Of a stretch of DNA of 64,000 bases, positions 38,915-53,483 are shown piece after piece (positions within the stretch are counted from its first letter, which is position 1; every line of letters starts with the position of its first letter). The notes under the pieces were generated by a model. It was not told the DNA's origin and did not search any database. It worked only from the letters and a program-made list of their open reading frames with translations. Made by a program: the position numbers and the translations under genes. The stretch is from Promerops cafer (Eukaryota; Chordata; Aves; Passeriformes; Nectariniidae). The stretch is from NCBI GenBank assembly GCA_013398275.1, contig VZSE01010764.1, positions 778,787 through 842,786 of the forward strand. Direction: 5' to 3'.

Positions 38915-41900
38915 GTTAGTACAACATGCAGCAGTTGTGTCTCTCATTGTTCCTGTTGTCACGTGGAGGCTCAGAAACCCAAAGGTGAGACGTGAGGCTG
39001 TTACTCCACAATGAAGTGTTGGGTTCATTGGAGGATGAAGTGGCTCTCCTGCTTAGCAGGGCTGGATGCCACTGGTCCACGGGATGCTTCAGAGTTGCCT
39101 TTGTGTCTGGCTGTGAGACAGATTTTCCTGCTGGTGGTTGTCCTTGACTGTCTGGCATTTGTGACTGTGCTCTCCAAAACTCTCGCGAATTATTGGGAAC
39201 GTGAGGATACTTGTTCTGTCAGCCTTTGCCTGCACTGCTGAGTGTGTGTTTACTCCAGTTGTAGCAGTGTTTTGGCTGAAATAAGGAACACTGGGAGTGA
39301 GGCCATTTTGTAGTTGCATACAGATTAAATTGATGTTTATGCCCTGCGGGATTTAAATTTCTTAGAGAAATCGATACTAAAATGTTGTGTTGGCTTCGTG
39401 CTTGTCTCTTGCTGTTTGCTGCTGAGAGTGCTGATGGTGTTTCAGCAGCACGAGGGTGCTGGCTTTGTTAGGGGCCTTTTGCTTCAGCAAGCTTGTGAAA
39501 ACAGTTTAAAAATTATAAGAGGACAGTGACAGGTTGAAGTTTTCTTTTTAAAACAATAGTGAATAGCGGTAACAGCCAGATTGAAACGTGGAACAGAGAT
39601 GGGGCAGAGTGTGCTGCTTGGCATGCAGTACAAACAGAAATGCCTTGCCATTACATCTTACCTATGTTTTTGAGGGAAGAGGGTTGGCTCAAGAAGTACT
39701 TTGAAATTCATCAGAGGCAGGGTCTTCCTCCCAAATAAGCCAGGTATTTGTATTTTCTGATGAAATTTCTGGCTGATAAGAGTGCCAGTGGGAGATGGGC
39801 AGTAGCTTGCCAAGAACTTGACTCTATCCCCTTTTATTTTTCACAGAGCATCAGACTTTTATCACGTAGCTGAGCCTTCAAGGCATGGTCAAGCAAGGCT
39901 TGGTTTTAAGCCAGTGATCTGGAAAGGTTGGTTAGTTCATTACCAATTCCCTGACCAAGTATTTAACAAAAAGTGGCTTTTTATTACTACTTGGCTCAGG
40001 AGAGTAAAGTATTAGTTTAACTGATTTTTTAAAGGGTTAGATAAAATGTCTCTGAAGGAAATGACCTCATGTGCTATAAGGAAGCTGCTTACGTGCTCTA
40101 GAATTTTTCATGCAGTGGCTATTGTCTTGCTTTTATTTTGCTTTATTGTCATCGTACATATACAGGAAACACAACAAAGACAGAAAATCTGAAGAGTTAA
40201 TAAAAAGATTGGAAAGGGTACTATCTGTCTTTCTTTTCTGACACAATGATAAAATGTTGTCACTGTTTGAACAATTGCTTTTAATGTTTGGTCAGCAAAA
40301 GACCAAGTATGTAAATGGTTCAATTCCTGTGCCCTGATGTTAGAAGAGATTGTTTATGGCTCTGTCAGTGGATGTACTGTTCAGGCAGTACTCAGAAAAA
40401 TAGCCAAGCTGTCAGTTTGCTGTGTTTGTTAGAGTTTTGTGGATCTCTGGAAGCTGGGGACCTGGAGATCAGTTGGGTTATCTACTAAATCTCCTTTTAT
40501 TGCTTGTTTTTTGAGGCTGATCTACAGTTTTAAATCCAATTAAATTAGCAAGGGAATGACATGACTGCAGTCTATAAGTACCTTCTTGGGGAAAGGAAAC
40601 TTGATAGTATAGGACTCTTGAGCCTTACAGACAGAAACATTATGGTTCAATAACTGGAAGCTGAAAGCAGGCAAACCTCCAATGACAAGGAAGGTGCAGA
40701 TTTTTAACAGGAACTGAAATCAAACTGCAGCAATTGACAGTGGTGTAGTGAATTCTTTAGTTCTGGCAGTTTTAAGAAAAAGATTTTTTTTCCCCCCCTA
40801 AAACTAGGTGCTCTGGTCTAAAGAGATAATTATGTTATAGAAGAGTGAGTTTAAAACATTGTCCATTCCATCTCGGACACATGGGAATCTGTAAGAAATG
40901 CCATTGCTAGGAAGTTAATCTGATCCACAGCTATATAACATTGCTGTGTAGCAATCATTTATACTCATAGCACCTTCTGGTACCACTGTCAATGAAGCCC
41001 TGTTTTCACAATCATTCATATTGTAAAATACTACATTTACCTTAGTTGACACTTATTGAAATGCTACATATTTATTACTTTAAAATCTTCCTCCTGGTGT
41101 GTTCCTGTATTTTCATTTTTGTTTCTCAAATGTGACAGTCCTGTTAGTGAACTCTAATCAGCTCTCCCAAGACTTTCCTAGTCCTTCCAGCTGTTTTTCC
41201 TTGTTTTTCTGGTTTAAGGTTATTCAGCTTCTTTTACACATCTCAGGTTATGCATTACTCCTGAGTACTGAGTGTCTCTGCTTTCAGCAGCATCAACCCA
41301 CACTTGAGGTTTTCAGTGTTAACAGGGGTTCCTACTAGACAAGTCATTCTTTCCCTGCTTCCTCTATTTGCCTCCACATACAGTGATTTTTAGATGTGAT
41401 TGCTGCATGAAATTAGGCAAGGCAATTTTCCCTTACTTAAAAAGAGATTACTGCCTTAATTTTAAAAACAATTTTGGATATCTAAAGCTTTGTTTCCATC
41501 CAGACTTTGATTTCCAGAGGACAGTACTCAGTGCTTACCCAAATTATCTCAAGAAAAAAATAGCCAACCACCTCCCACATTTCTTGTTTAAGTAAGACCC
41601 AAGTTCACACACTTGCAGACGAGAGTTATTTTGCTATCTACTTGCACAACTCCAATTCTCTTCAGACAGGAGGAATTAATTTGGGCAACTTTCTTTTTTT
41701 TTTTTCTTATTTCTGGTCTGTGGTTTTCAAGAACACACATGAAGGGTATTCTTTAAACTATAATGTTATTTAACCTGTGTGTGGTGTGTCTAACTAATGC
41801 ACTATCACAGGTGTGTTTGAGGCATGTAAAATGACAGATCTCAGCCCCAAGGCTTTCACAACATCAGTTCAGTCCAAGTGTAAAAGGTGGCAAAAGGTGG

Positions 41901-44900
41901 AAAGTTAATGAAAAAACAACCTTCAAGTGCAGTGTGTACTTCTCCAGTTCTCTCTCTGAGGTAAGAACAGAAATGTGTTACCTTTGCACTTGGAGGCTGG
42001 AATTTGGGATCAGTGACAGGACCGACCCAAGGAAGAAAACTGGGTGTGTGGAAGAGTGAGATTAGAGCATCCACAGAATTAAGTCCCTTGATGACATGAA
42101 ATTCCTGATCCCAGCTTCTGGACTGTGATATAATATTTCTCTTAGATGTTCAAAAGGCTGGACTTGACAGTGTCTTGCAGTGACCTCCAGCTTGTCAGTG
42201 CTATAACTTTCCTAGCTGGAAAATCCAAAGAATGGATAAAAGAGCACAAAGAAAGTTTACTTGAATCTGAAATTGTCTTTTTCTGACTGCAGTTAGAGTG
42301 ATTGTACAGCATCAGACAAAGTAAAACTAAACTCAGGAGTACCTGCTGAGCATTGCACATCAATTACTACACAAGTAGAAAGTGAATTTAAAAACAGCCA
42401 CTTCTCTGCACTTCTGTTGGTTTTAAAGTATTTGTGTTCCATTTGACAATATCTGAAGATTAATAAGAAATGTCAAGAAATCTCTGAAAGCTGGAAATTT
42501 GAAATTAAAAATAGAAGTATGTATATACATACAAACAAAGGGTGGGTTTGTGATGGTTTTATTTTTCATAGTGTCTCAAAGTGAATTAGTTCTTTAGAGG
42601 ATACCTCTATTGCAGATAACTGCACTTGTCAATATTTATCTGAAATGTTCCTAAAGAGTGGCTTAGCACTTAATGTTTCACCTCTGGTTGTCCCTATTTC
42701 CGTGGATTGTTCTGAAATGAATATTTATTAGACATTTTCAGAAGTTCTGGTGGATGAAAGTTCACTTAGATCCTGGTTGTAGAAATCGGCTGCATCTTTC
42801 TCAAATATAAATCTTTTCTATTTCCACTTTTGCAGTAACACTAACAAATGAACTGACTTGTAAACACGTTCAGTTTCTAAAGTTGGTAGCCAAAGTTTCA
42901 GCGTGCTTGTCTCTCTTGCCAAGGTACTCCATCATTTAGCAGCTTCCCTCAGGGTGTTCTTACGTCTTATTTTCAACAGCTTAGTATCACTTTTGTTGCA
43001 TTTCAAATGTGGGCTTTGTTGGTAGAGGGCTTTGTATCCTGGAGGAGTGCTGAGGGAAGGCTCCTGGGGACTCCATTCCAGTGCATCCCTGGCTGCCTTC
43101 TTTGTGTTTCCAGGAGTGGTCACTCAGCTCCCTCCCTCTCCATTGCCAGCATCTGTTACTGAGCAGGGTAGATGTCAGAATTCATCTGCACTTAGCCATT
43201 TCCTTGGTGGCCAGCTTAAAAACATACAGAAATGTCATGTATTTTATCCTGTGTGGCAGCAGCCCTGTGAGTAATATTGGAGTGAAGGTGGTCACTGGTC
43301 ACGGAGCCAGAGGGATTTTGAAGGATATTTTCAAAAGCATCCATTCTCTTCACTTAAGGTGCTCTTGATCTTTTTTTTCCCTGTGTTTATTCTGGCCAAA
43401 AATGAACTTTTTGTTATTTTCAAGTAGTTCTAATTATAATGGCAATACAAATGTACAAGTGAAGAGCTGCTTGACTAATCTCTTCAAATTAAGTGTACTT
43501 CTAGTTAAATGACTTAAGGTTACCTGCAAATGAACAGTTTTGCTGCAGAGAAAGTGATACAAAGCTCATATTGGGAACTTAATTTTGTGAACACAAAGGC
43601 CTGGTACCCACTGAAATGGAGGTGAACATCTGAAACCATTGCTTTCAAGTATGACATATTAGAATCAAACAAGAAATTGCTGGCATATCTATTTGAAAAT
43701 GTTGAACTCTGTTTATAAGTAAACTGCAAGTAATAACTCCTTTAATAATCATGTGCATCTGATGCTTTGGATCAATGCCACAAAAGTATGAAAAAAGTGA
43801 TCTAAGGGATGGTGTGTACCTAAGAGCTTCACATAAAAGGCTCAAAGAACAATTACCTAACTTGAATGCAGTGAACTTGAATGGATGAACTGTTTTAAAA
43901 ACAGCTTCATCCATTTTCCTGCCATTTTTTGTGCTTTTCCTCTAAATAACTCTAATGTATATTAATTAATTGCTTGAAATAATACCAATAAATCTAACAA
44001 GGTTTGTCTAAAGCTTCACTGCACAAAGGAAACTTCATGTTTGTTTCAGTGGTAAGAGAAAAAAATCATTTACTGAAAATATTAAGAAAGCTAATATTAA
44101 TTTAGATGGAACTTAATGAAATCTTTAATGGCTTTTTAAAATTATTTTCCTTAGATTGTAATTTGAATTAAATCATTACTATTGTTAAATTAGTTAAACA
44201 CTAAATTAAGAAATGCAAATGAAGTGAGCCCAAAATCCAATGTGGTTATTGTTTTTATTGATATATGTAGGCTAGTGGTGCGGAGCAAATTCCAATTATA
44301 TCTGATCTGTTGTTTGCAGTACAAGTTCCTGACTCTTCATTAAGTGTAATACATTAGATTAAATGCTTTGTTCGATAAGAGCTTGGAAAACACCACTATT
44401 ACAATAAACCTCTTGCTGCTCTTGCCTCTTTGTTTGGGCTGTTAGCACTGTGTATAATGCAGGTTTCAAGGCTTTCTAGTTTAAAGTTTGAAAATCCTGC
44501 CCAGCTGTGATCATCAGAGGAAGATAAATGCAGGTAGCACAGTCACAGGAGGCCCAGGAGCGAGGGAGAGTTGCTGAAGGCAACTCCATTACATACATGA
44601 GTTCACCTGAATAAATGTTCAGTGGCTTCTCTTTTGCTAACTTTAAATACTGGTCGCTAGCGAGGAAAATGCTCGTTTCACATGATATGTTTCTCTCTAT
44701 GATTAAAACATCCAACATAAATGAAGCGTGCCTCCACATATCAAAACTGGATTGATCCAAGTTGTTCTCTATCCTTTGGTTTATATTTTTTATAATTTTT
44801 GTATTTCTAAAACACTGACTGGAATCAGTAGGAATCCAGGGAGGAAAGAGGAAAATGTGTGTGCCATTCTGGGCTTGCCTGCTTTGTGCACAGCCAGGGT

Positions 44901-47196
44901 ACTCGCCTGTGTAAAAGCTCATTTTTCATTTTTAAGCTGCTGTTTTCCCTGGAAGCCGTTCGGGAAGGTGAAATGGAGCACACCAGCTGCCAAACCCCAC
45001 TGTGGCTACCCTGAGACAGTCCCATGCAGAGAGAGGACACCATAACCAGGGTGCACGTCCAAGTCTGGCTGCATGACTGGGCAAGCCGGGCACACGTGGT
45101 GGGACCCACATTCCTGAGCTGTGCCAGGCTCGTGCCTGTGCCTCTGCATCCATCCTGGTGCTGCATGGCTCTGGATCAGGTGATGGGGCTTCTCAGGTGC
45201 TCTCCAGAGCTCCTGTTTGAGCTGAGAGGGGAAGCATTATTAGGCACTGTGGAAGAACTTGCCTGTCCTGTTGAGCCCCCATGCAGAAGTGTTCTTAGCT
45301 TGTCAGTACAGTGACAAAAAATACTTTCAGCTCAGTGTGCTCCTCAGTTCAATCTATGCCTAGTGGTGTCAAGGCATGTGTCCAGCCCAAGTGGAGGAGC
45401 TGCCTCTGCTCTGGCTGCTCTGCATTGGCAGAAGGGTGTAGAGACAAAAAAACCATGAGACCTCATCACTGTTTTTCAACCTTCTGGAAAGCACTGTTGC
45501 ATTTGGGAATGCATGCAGGCAGGATGCTGGCAGAGCAGTGGTGGCAGCTGATGTTTGCAGCAGTTGCTCTGGTTTCACTGTACATAGATCTCTTTTTTCT
45601 CCCAGTGTATGAGGTAAGCAGTGCAAGTAGCTCTGTAATCATGTGAGTACATCTGATTCAGCTCCAGTCCATGGTTAACCTTTTCCTGGCAGAATAACTG
45701 TTGGAATTGATGTGATAGAGGCTTGTGAGGTGGTTGCTCCTCTATTTTAGCATAATGTGGTGGGCATAGCTAGTGTGTTTAAAGTGCTAGTTGGCTTTGG
45801 GAGATGGGGTTCCAATGCTGGAATTTAGTTGTTTGTTATGTTCATGTCTACACCAGGAGCATGTGGCAGAGTAGGACAAGACATTGATCACTGAGCATGT
45901 TTTGTGAGCCTTCTTCCCAGTTGCCAGAGAAATTTTTGCCCATTGTACTCCAAATATTGAAACCCAATCCTTCTCCCATGCTGTCTCTGTCCTCCTTCTC
46001 TTGTTTCAGTTTCTCGGAATTCTGAATCATCCTGCATCCAGAGCCATTCAAAGGGCTCTGTGAAGGCACTGAAAGACACCATAATGTTTTATTACTGGAA
46101 AGAATTAAAATTTGTTTTCTGCATCATGATGAGGACCCTAAGGATATTTGCCATGTTGCTTTGTTTCATGCATTTGAATGCTCAATAACTGCTACCATAC
46201 AATTAGCAAAATGCTTCCCTTTCTTGGTTTCCTCCAATGCTCCTCATTGCCCACATCCATGGAGTGTGGCTGCAGAACAAGTCTCTGAAATGCTTTTATC
46301 TGTCAGTGTAGTCTACTCATGCCACTCGATTCCCATGGCCATCCCTGATCTGTGTTGGGAATAGAAATGAGACCATTCTGGCTGAAAAACCTCAGGGTGT
46401 TATGCTGGCTTTGTTGCTGAGGGTGGTGGCAGCTAGCGAGTGTCTCCTCACAGTGGTGGTGTGGAGAGAGGAGTTTCTGGGTTGGAGACAGAGATCTTTA
46501 CCTTCTAGGAGATGTCTTGTGGTTTTGAGGCTGACATTGCTTGGCCTATTCCTCTTGAAGATTTTTGAATATGCTCTTACACAGATGTTCTCAGCGACTT
46601 CCAGGCTTGGGGGCCTTTTTGCCACACTACTGTCAGAGGATAACTAGACTTCCACAATGATCCTCTGGCCTTCTAGGACCATGTTGCATGGCATCATCTT
46701 GTACTTTAACTGGTGTGGCACCAGCAACCTGCAAAGAATGAGGACCTCAGCACCCAGGCAGAGCAAACAGTGGTTATTTTCAGTGCATACTGTTAAATGG
46801 GAAGCAGTTATGGAGAAGCCCTGGAAGCACTGGCAGAGAGGAAGCGTGGTTGGTGTTGACCTTTAAGGTTTGACCGTGCTGCACAACAGGAGCTTGTGCT
46901 GCTTTCTCCTGCAAAACAGCATCAATGAAAGCACTGGGTTATGAATAGTGCAGCTGCTATGAATAGCGAGGATAAGTAGTGCTGGATTAGAATATAAATC
47001 TTAATCAGGATTAAGCCTCAGCAAATATGTATCTATGAAGCAGAACGTGCTGTATGAATAGGGAACAAGCTAGATAAACAGATTCTGTAAGTTCAGAGAC
47101 AGCTCTGCTTCAGTCTCTAAGTGGTTGTGCCCTTTTACACTCCAAGGAGCATTCTTATTGCACTGGATGTGAGGCTTTTCTTTGAAATCAAATTTG
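38915..47196. other. Non-coding stretch, no gene recognised
   Basis: AT-rich sequence without a recognised exon or repeat copy. The region about 43930-44260 is especially AT-rich and dense in TAAT words with one POU octamer. A 148-codon minus-strand ORF (44476-44922) has no known similarity. Confidence 0.55.
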
Positions 47197-47400
47197 TTCA
47201 CAGAATCTCAGAACTGTTTGGGTTGGAAGGGACCTCTGGAGATCATCCAGTCTGACTCCTCTGCCAAGGCAGGGTCACCTGGAGCAGGTGACACAGGAAT
47301 GTGTCCAGGTGGGTTTGGAATGTCTCCAGGGAGAGAGAGTCCATGACCTCCCTGGGCAGCTGTTCCAGTGCTCTGCTCTGTTTGTTGGCCCACACCTGAG
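47197..47400 (-). mobile_element. CR1 LINE 3'-end fragment
   Basis: Well-preserved antisense CR1 3' end: ttcacagaatctcagaac, gggttggaagggacctctgg, caaggcagggtcacctggag and tggaatgtctccagggagag. It closely resembles the intron 1 copy at 7787, so both probably belong to the same subfamily. Confidence 0.88.
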
Positions 47401-49194
47401 AAAAACTTGCTGCAGCATTTGTGAAGGATTCACTCACCTCATCTGAAATTCTGTCAGGGCTGAAATGAAATGTGAGCAAGGGGAAGAACCATGTAGCAGT
47501 AGAGATTCGTTTGTTTTCACATGAATACATTAGAGCAAAATCTCACTTTCATGAATCAGCATTTCCTTTGTCAACAGCTTTCAATATTAAACAGTAAGGT
47601 GACACCAGGATTACATTGGAGGAAAAGTAAATTAAACTGCAACAAAAGATTCTGAGGGTAAATTGGCACTTCAGGTCTTGATTTAGGTTCAGCTACAGAA
47701 CAGGAAGGGAATAACTGTTTCCTCCCCGCCATGTTTCAAATTGTTTTGAGACTGAGAGATAAAAAGGACATTTCCAGATCCTTAGTGGATACCAGCTCAT
47801 CCAAATACCACACTGTGTTGAGAAATTATTCAGTTCTTCCCTTCCATGTTCTCTGAAGATTGTAACACTCACTCTGCCAAGATATGGAGCATACAGTGAT
47901 GCACATCCCTTGTTGTCTAGAAAGAAAATAGCTGATGTTTTAATATCCTCATGTGCTGAAATGTCATATTCTTCTGCTGAAGTGCACTGTTTCCTCCCCT
48001 TCCTTCTTGCCAAATCCATTTTGTGTTCCCACACATTAACCTCTTCCTGACCTAGTGCTGCTCATGCATGAAATGCCCAAGTGCTTCTAGGTTGCAAGCA
48101 CAGCAGTTATCTGATGTGTTAGTCTTGACAGTGATGCAAAGGAAATGCCCAGGTGTGTGAATGTTACTAACAATTTTAGTAAACAGTGCCTGGAAGTTAT
48201 TTAGGGATGTGTATTTTGGTGAAAATGCAGTCTTTAAATCTTCTGAAACAGTTTTTAAAATTACACAGGTGTCCTGCTATTCTGATCTTAGCAACAGAAA
48301 TTATTTTACCTTGAGACACGTTTGACTGATACCCGTAAGTATCCATGGGTTTACATAAATAGAAATACATGCACTTCTTGACTTGTCACTGAAGTGGCAG
48401 CTTCTCCCTCACACATAATTGTGTGGGTCTCCTGTATTCTTTCATTTGCCATTACATGTTCAAATGGCCACTCTTGAGACGATCTAAAAGTTCACAAAAA
48501 ATTTAGAAGGTGAACAAAACCAAGAGGGAACACACTTTCTGCAGGATTGTTGATGGAAATTCAGCTGCTTCTTTAGTTGCAGAATAGGTTCTGTGGAGCC
48601 AATAGCAGCAAAAGCTTGCCTACCCTTCAATTGCAGCTGTGACTTAAGGAAGCACCTTTAGAAGAAAATGTACATATCTTTATAAAAATGGACTTTACCT
48701 CTAGTCTGGCTAATTTTCTTTTTTTTATTGCAAGCCTAGATTTAAATACAGACATTGTCATCCCATTGACCTGTTGATACTAATGATGCTACTTGTGTTT
48801 AAGCATGTTCTGAAGCAGTTTCTTAAGTTCCAAAATTTAATTTTTCACCTCCTCCTGAAAGCCACCGAGAAAACTGAGTTGTGTCATTTGTGAGCCAGTG
48901 TGTGCTTAGCAATTCCTGGCAGAAATCCCTCAGACAGGGATGTGAGTCTCTCAGAACAGAGAAGTTTCAGCAGCAGGACCCCCAGTGTGTCAGTCACTGT
49001 GAGTACAAACACTGAGAGAGGTCTTGTGATATAATGAGAAAAGGCCAAAGAGGTGAGCTGTGCAACACACTTCTCCATCCAGCGTACACCTAATCCTGTC
49101 TTACACATTCAGCTCTATCTCCAGGCTTATCCTCTGCTGTGATGATGAGAAGCTCATGCTTGTGACTTGAATAAATCATGTAAGTTGCATGTTA

Positions 49195-49650
49195 AACAGA
49201 GGAATGGTCCGTTGGGAGCCTCATCAAATTCAACAAGGAAAAATGTCAAGTCTTGCACCTGGGGCACAGAGACTCGCTGCCTTGATAAGAACCTGGGGGA
49301 AAGCTCAGCTGGAAAGGATGTGGGAGGTCTAGCTAAAAATGAGCCAGCAGTGTGTTCTTGCAGCAAGGAAGGCTGAGAACGTGCAGGCTGTACCAACAGA
49401 AGCACAGCCAGGCAGCTGAGGGAGAAGAATTATTGTCCTTTATTGAGCAGCCCAGCAGATGACATCTGGAGTGCTGTGCCTGGCTTGGGGCCCCTTAATG
49501 TAAGAAATTTATTGACAAACTGGACCAAGTGCAGTGGGGAGCCACCAAAATGCCTTGTGGCTGGAGGACCTGCTCTGGGCAGAGAGGCTGGAGGAGCTGG
49601 GCTTGCTCAGCCTGAAGAACAGAAGGCTTCAGGGGGGCCTAATGGCAGCT
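49195..49650 (+). mobile_element. CR1 LINE ORF2 3' fragment
   Basis: Sense-strand CR1 blocks: catcaaattcaacaaggaaa, gtcttgcacctgggg, gagccagcagtgtgttcttg, acatctggagtgctgtgcc, and the ggaggagctgggcttgctca stretch. These correspond to the C-terminal part of ORF2. Frames are broken, and the characteristic 3' tail is absent. Confidence 0.85.
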
Positions 49651-52600
49651 TGTTCAGGTGCTCTTGTCTGAGGTACACAGCAGAAAAAGGTGAGAGAATG
49701 TCCATAAACTGATAAAGGAGAGTTTCTAATGAGATATATAAAAAAAAGATCACAGGGAGGAGTATAAATATAAAACATTTTATTAGTGAGCTCTTGTTAA
49801 CTGAAGGTCTTGAAACCTTGTCTGGGAAATATAACACGACAAGGCTAATTTTATGTTGTCCTCCTTCTGAATAAAGTTGGTATATTGACCCAGTTCTGTC
49901 ACTCTGCAGCCACGAGCCAATTGGATCCCTCAGCTGCCACCCCATCTCATTTTGCCTTCTTTGGACAGATAGAGCTAATTACAGTAGGTACTCCATCCAA
50001 ATTTTTATGGATTAATTTACATCATGATGAACAGAGTGATGGAGATGCAACCAAGGAAGTGAGGGGTGCTCTGACCTTGTCACTCACACGGATGTGGAGA
50101 CATCCTGCTCTTTTCCCAGATGGCTTTTGAGCTTTACAGGAAGTCTAATTATTTCTGACAAACAAAGAATGCTTTCTCTTCTATCTGCATTGTGTTATAC
50201 CCTTCATGATAGTGGAAGAAGACAAAGCAGCATCTTGACCAGTCACTCTTTGGGTGGGGTATTATGGACTGAAGTTTCGGGGTTGAAGTCCAGAGTTTTG
50301 GCTTCAGTTGGCTCAGTGCTGTCAGGATTAGATATTTCTGATCAAGAAGGTGCTTAGGTACCTCTCAAATCAATGAAATTTCAGTGCCTGCCTAAATAAT
50401 GTTTGGCAAAGAGATGTTTTCTCAGCAATCAAGGTGTAGTTTACATGCTATATGGCATTTGATAACTCCTGCTAAACAGAGAAGATTAATGTGAAGTTGC
50501 ATTAGCACGTGGGTAAAAAGGTCAAGATTGTTGCAATCTCCAGAATTATGATAAATATAATTAAGGTTGTAAGACTTTTGTCTTTTTATAACTTTTGAAA
50601 CAAAATTACTGAGGGGAGGAATGGCTGCACTTGGACATTTGGGGCTGGTAGAATCAAATATTTCTTTGCAAGATTTGAATGTGCCTTATTTTTTGGCTTG
50701 ATAATTAATTTTTTAAACACCCAATGTAAAATACTTTCATGTATTTGTGACAGGGAAAGGAAAATTGTGCAAGCTGTATCTTCCCAGCTGAAAAGTCTTT
50801 TGAATCACCTCTGGCTTGACCTGATTTGCAGGCTTTTGTTCAAAAGAGAATTAAGGAAAGGTTCTTTCAAGAGTGCTAAAGATGAAATAGTTTTGCTGCT
50901 GTTTGTGAAGGCAAAAATGGTTATCCTGAGTCAGGCTGAAGGCACAGCTAGGCCAAAGTCTTCCTCTGACAGTGGCCAGTCTCTAACACACAAGCAAAGC
51001 TTGAACATCCTCCTGCTCTGCAGCTTAGCAACTTCCCAAACCTCAGGTTTTTTAATGTAACATTTGTTCATGGATTTTCCCATTTTTCCTATGATTTCTT
51101 TAATAACTTTTTAAAAAGCATGTAGGTTTTGGCACCCATGGTATCCTGCAGCACTGAGAGCTTCACCTGAGCTGTGCATTGTGTGAGATGTCCCTATGTT
51201 TTGTTTGTGTTCAGCATGTCACCTGATAACTTCATTTGCACCTTGGTAGGTTTTGTACTATGAGAAAAAGAAAATAGTTATTCTGTATTTAGCACCTCTG
51301 ACATCCTGTGCTCTGCTGGCCTCCTCCTGGTATCCCCTCAGCCATTTATTTTCTTGGCTGAATAATTGTAATCAGGACTTACTCATGTCTCGTTGGAAGC
51401 TGTCCCACCTTTGATCAGCTTTGTTGTGTCTCTCTATATTGTTTCCTTTTCTGCTATGTTCTTTTTGAGGTATAGGAGTGGTGCTGCATGGAGTATTCAG
51501 AGACGTAACTTTTATTTTACTGATGGCATACTGCTGTTTCTGGCTTTATTCCTTTTATAAAAGTTTTTAATGTACTTGTTTTTTCCATTTTTTGAGTATT
51601 CATCTGGTATTTTCATGAAATTTTTAAAATTTATAATGCTTTACTCAAAGATAATACTTCAGAGCCTGTTGGGTGTGCAAATTTAGGTCTCTTCAGTGGT
51701 GGATTTGTTGTCTAATTCTCTGCTTTTTCCCAGATTACCTTTCAACAGCAGCTGTGAAAACTGATCACTTACTTCTACTTTTTGTGTCATGTCTTTTTAA
51801 AAAATGATGATTAATTTGTGAGACCACTTCCATTCTTTTCCTTTGGCAGCCTTCTTTCTACAAGCAACTTTGGTGAACGACCTCATCTAAATACCTGTAG
51901 GAAATCTATGTTCATACTTGTGTAAAGCATTCATATTTTCCACAGGTAACATTATAATAGGTAGGCACTACATTTGTACACAACTTTTGCATGGGTAACA
52001 TATGATTTGTTCTAAACTTTGTTGACATCCTGAACCCATGGATTTTGTGCTTAAGCAAGAGTTGCTTGGGTTTTTTTTCCTAGTGTTCTCGAGAAGTTGT
52101 AGCATAAAGCAGATGTGAGCATGATGTTTAACCTAACATTTATTAGTTTCTTAGTTTATCCTAATATAAGGATAACTATAGTGTGTCATATCTCCTGTCC
52201 AGGCAGTCTGTGAGATCTCTTTGTGTGTGTTTTGATCATTGTTATCACCCTGGGCAAGAGGGCTGTTGCATGGTCCTGGTATTGATGTGATATCCAGGCC
52301 ATATGGATTATGTTACAAGTTGGTACAAATAACTGCTTTGTCTGCTCTGGCTTCAGGTTTTCATTAGTGTATAGCAACACTCACCACTGTGGTTTTCCTA
52401 TATCTTTGCAATATAATTTGTTCTTTTATTTTACAGCATGTAATGATTGCCTGCCTTTCACCAGTGTGTTGCTTCTATCAATATCCTCAGTGAAAACTAG
52501 GCATTTTAAGCCTTTCTATCTTATTTTTTACATTTCTAGTGTCAATATAACAGCACTTCCACACTTGGCTCAGTAGCTTATTTTTGTGCTATGATTAAAA

Positions 52601-53458
52601 TGGAATTGTGTCTTCTTTGTGGTTACTTGTTAAGATTTATTAATGTCTGCCCTATATTTTATTTATAGATACAAAGTTTTAATGATTTCAGCCCTAGAAA
52701 ATGTGTCATGTCCATTTGTGCCAGCCTTACTGTACTTCTAAGTTTAAGGATTCTCTTGTAAGATTATTAATTGTCAATGCTGGTAGTTTGGTACCAGTTT
52801 GATTTGGATGAAAAACATCTTTTATGTATGAGCAGAATGTCTTCCAAAAGTTTCTGCAGTTCTTACTGAAAAAAAAGTTCATAGTAAAAATGAGGAGAGA
52901 GTTACACCACTATGGAAGTTTTTTTTTAAATACTGACTGAAATATTTGACAGACTTTATTAATGGAAAGAGATTTGTTAGAACAGGTGAATATGGTTGAT
53001 ATACAGTAATCTGTGGATACTGGAAATGCAGAGTGGTAGTTTCCAAAGCAATGGGCATTCAGGTGCTGGCTATGACTTTGGAAGAGCTAAGCTGTAAAAG
53101 AACATTTTTGTTCTACTGGTGACTTGGCAAAAGACGTTCAGAATCCTCAGCAGAGGGGAGAATCAGGCTAAAAAAGGCAGATTCATGGTGTATGGGCAGG
53201 ATTTGGTAGTAGGAATTTGAAAGTTGAAGACAGTAAGCTAAGCAGCTTAACATCTTCAGAATAAGAGGGAGTGAAGCTTGTAAGTGCATCAAGCTGTTTG
53301 CTTAGATCTGGACTAAGGAGCTTAAGTAGCTTATAACACCACAAGCTCCCGAGCTCCAGAGGAAGGGACTTACAAGCTGTGCAACAGCCACACTTCAAAG
53401 GCCTTACAAGTACAGCTGATGAAGCCTGCAGGGCTTCAAGGGAGCGTGTCAAGTAAAT

Positions 53459-53483
53459 GTGTCTGTCTGTCTGTCTGTCTGTT
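53459..53483. repeat. (GTCT)n microsatellite
   Basis: Six tandem tetranucleotide units. Confidence 0.9.

Noticed and set aside
44476..44922. 148-codon minus-strand ORF
   Set aside because: No signal peptide, motif or family resemblance that I can name and no splice context; kept only as a mention.
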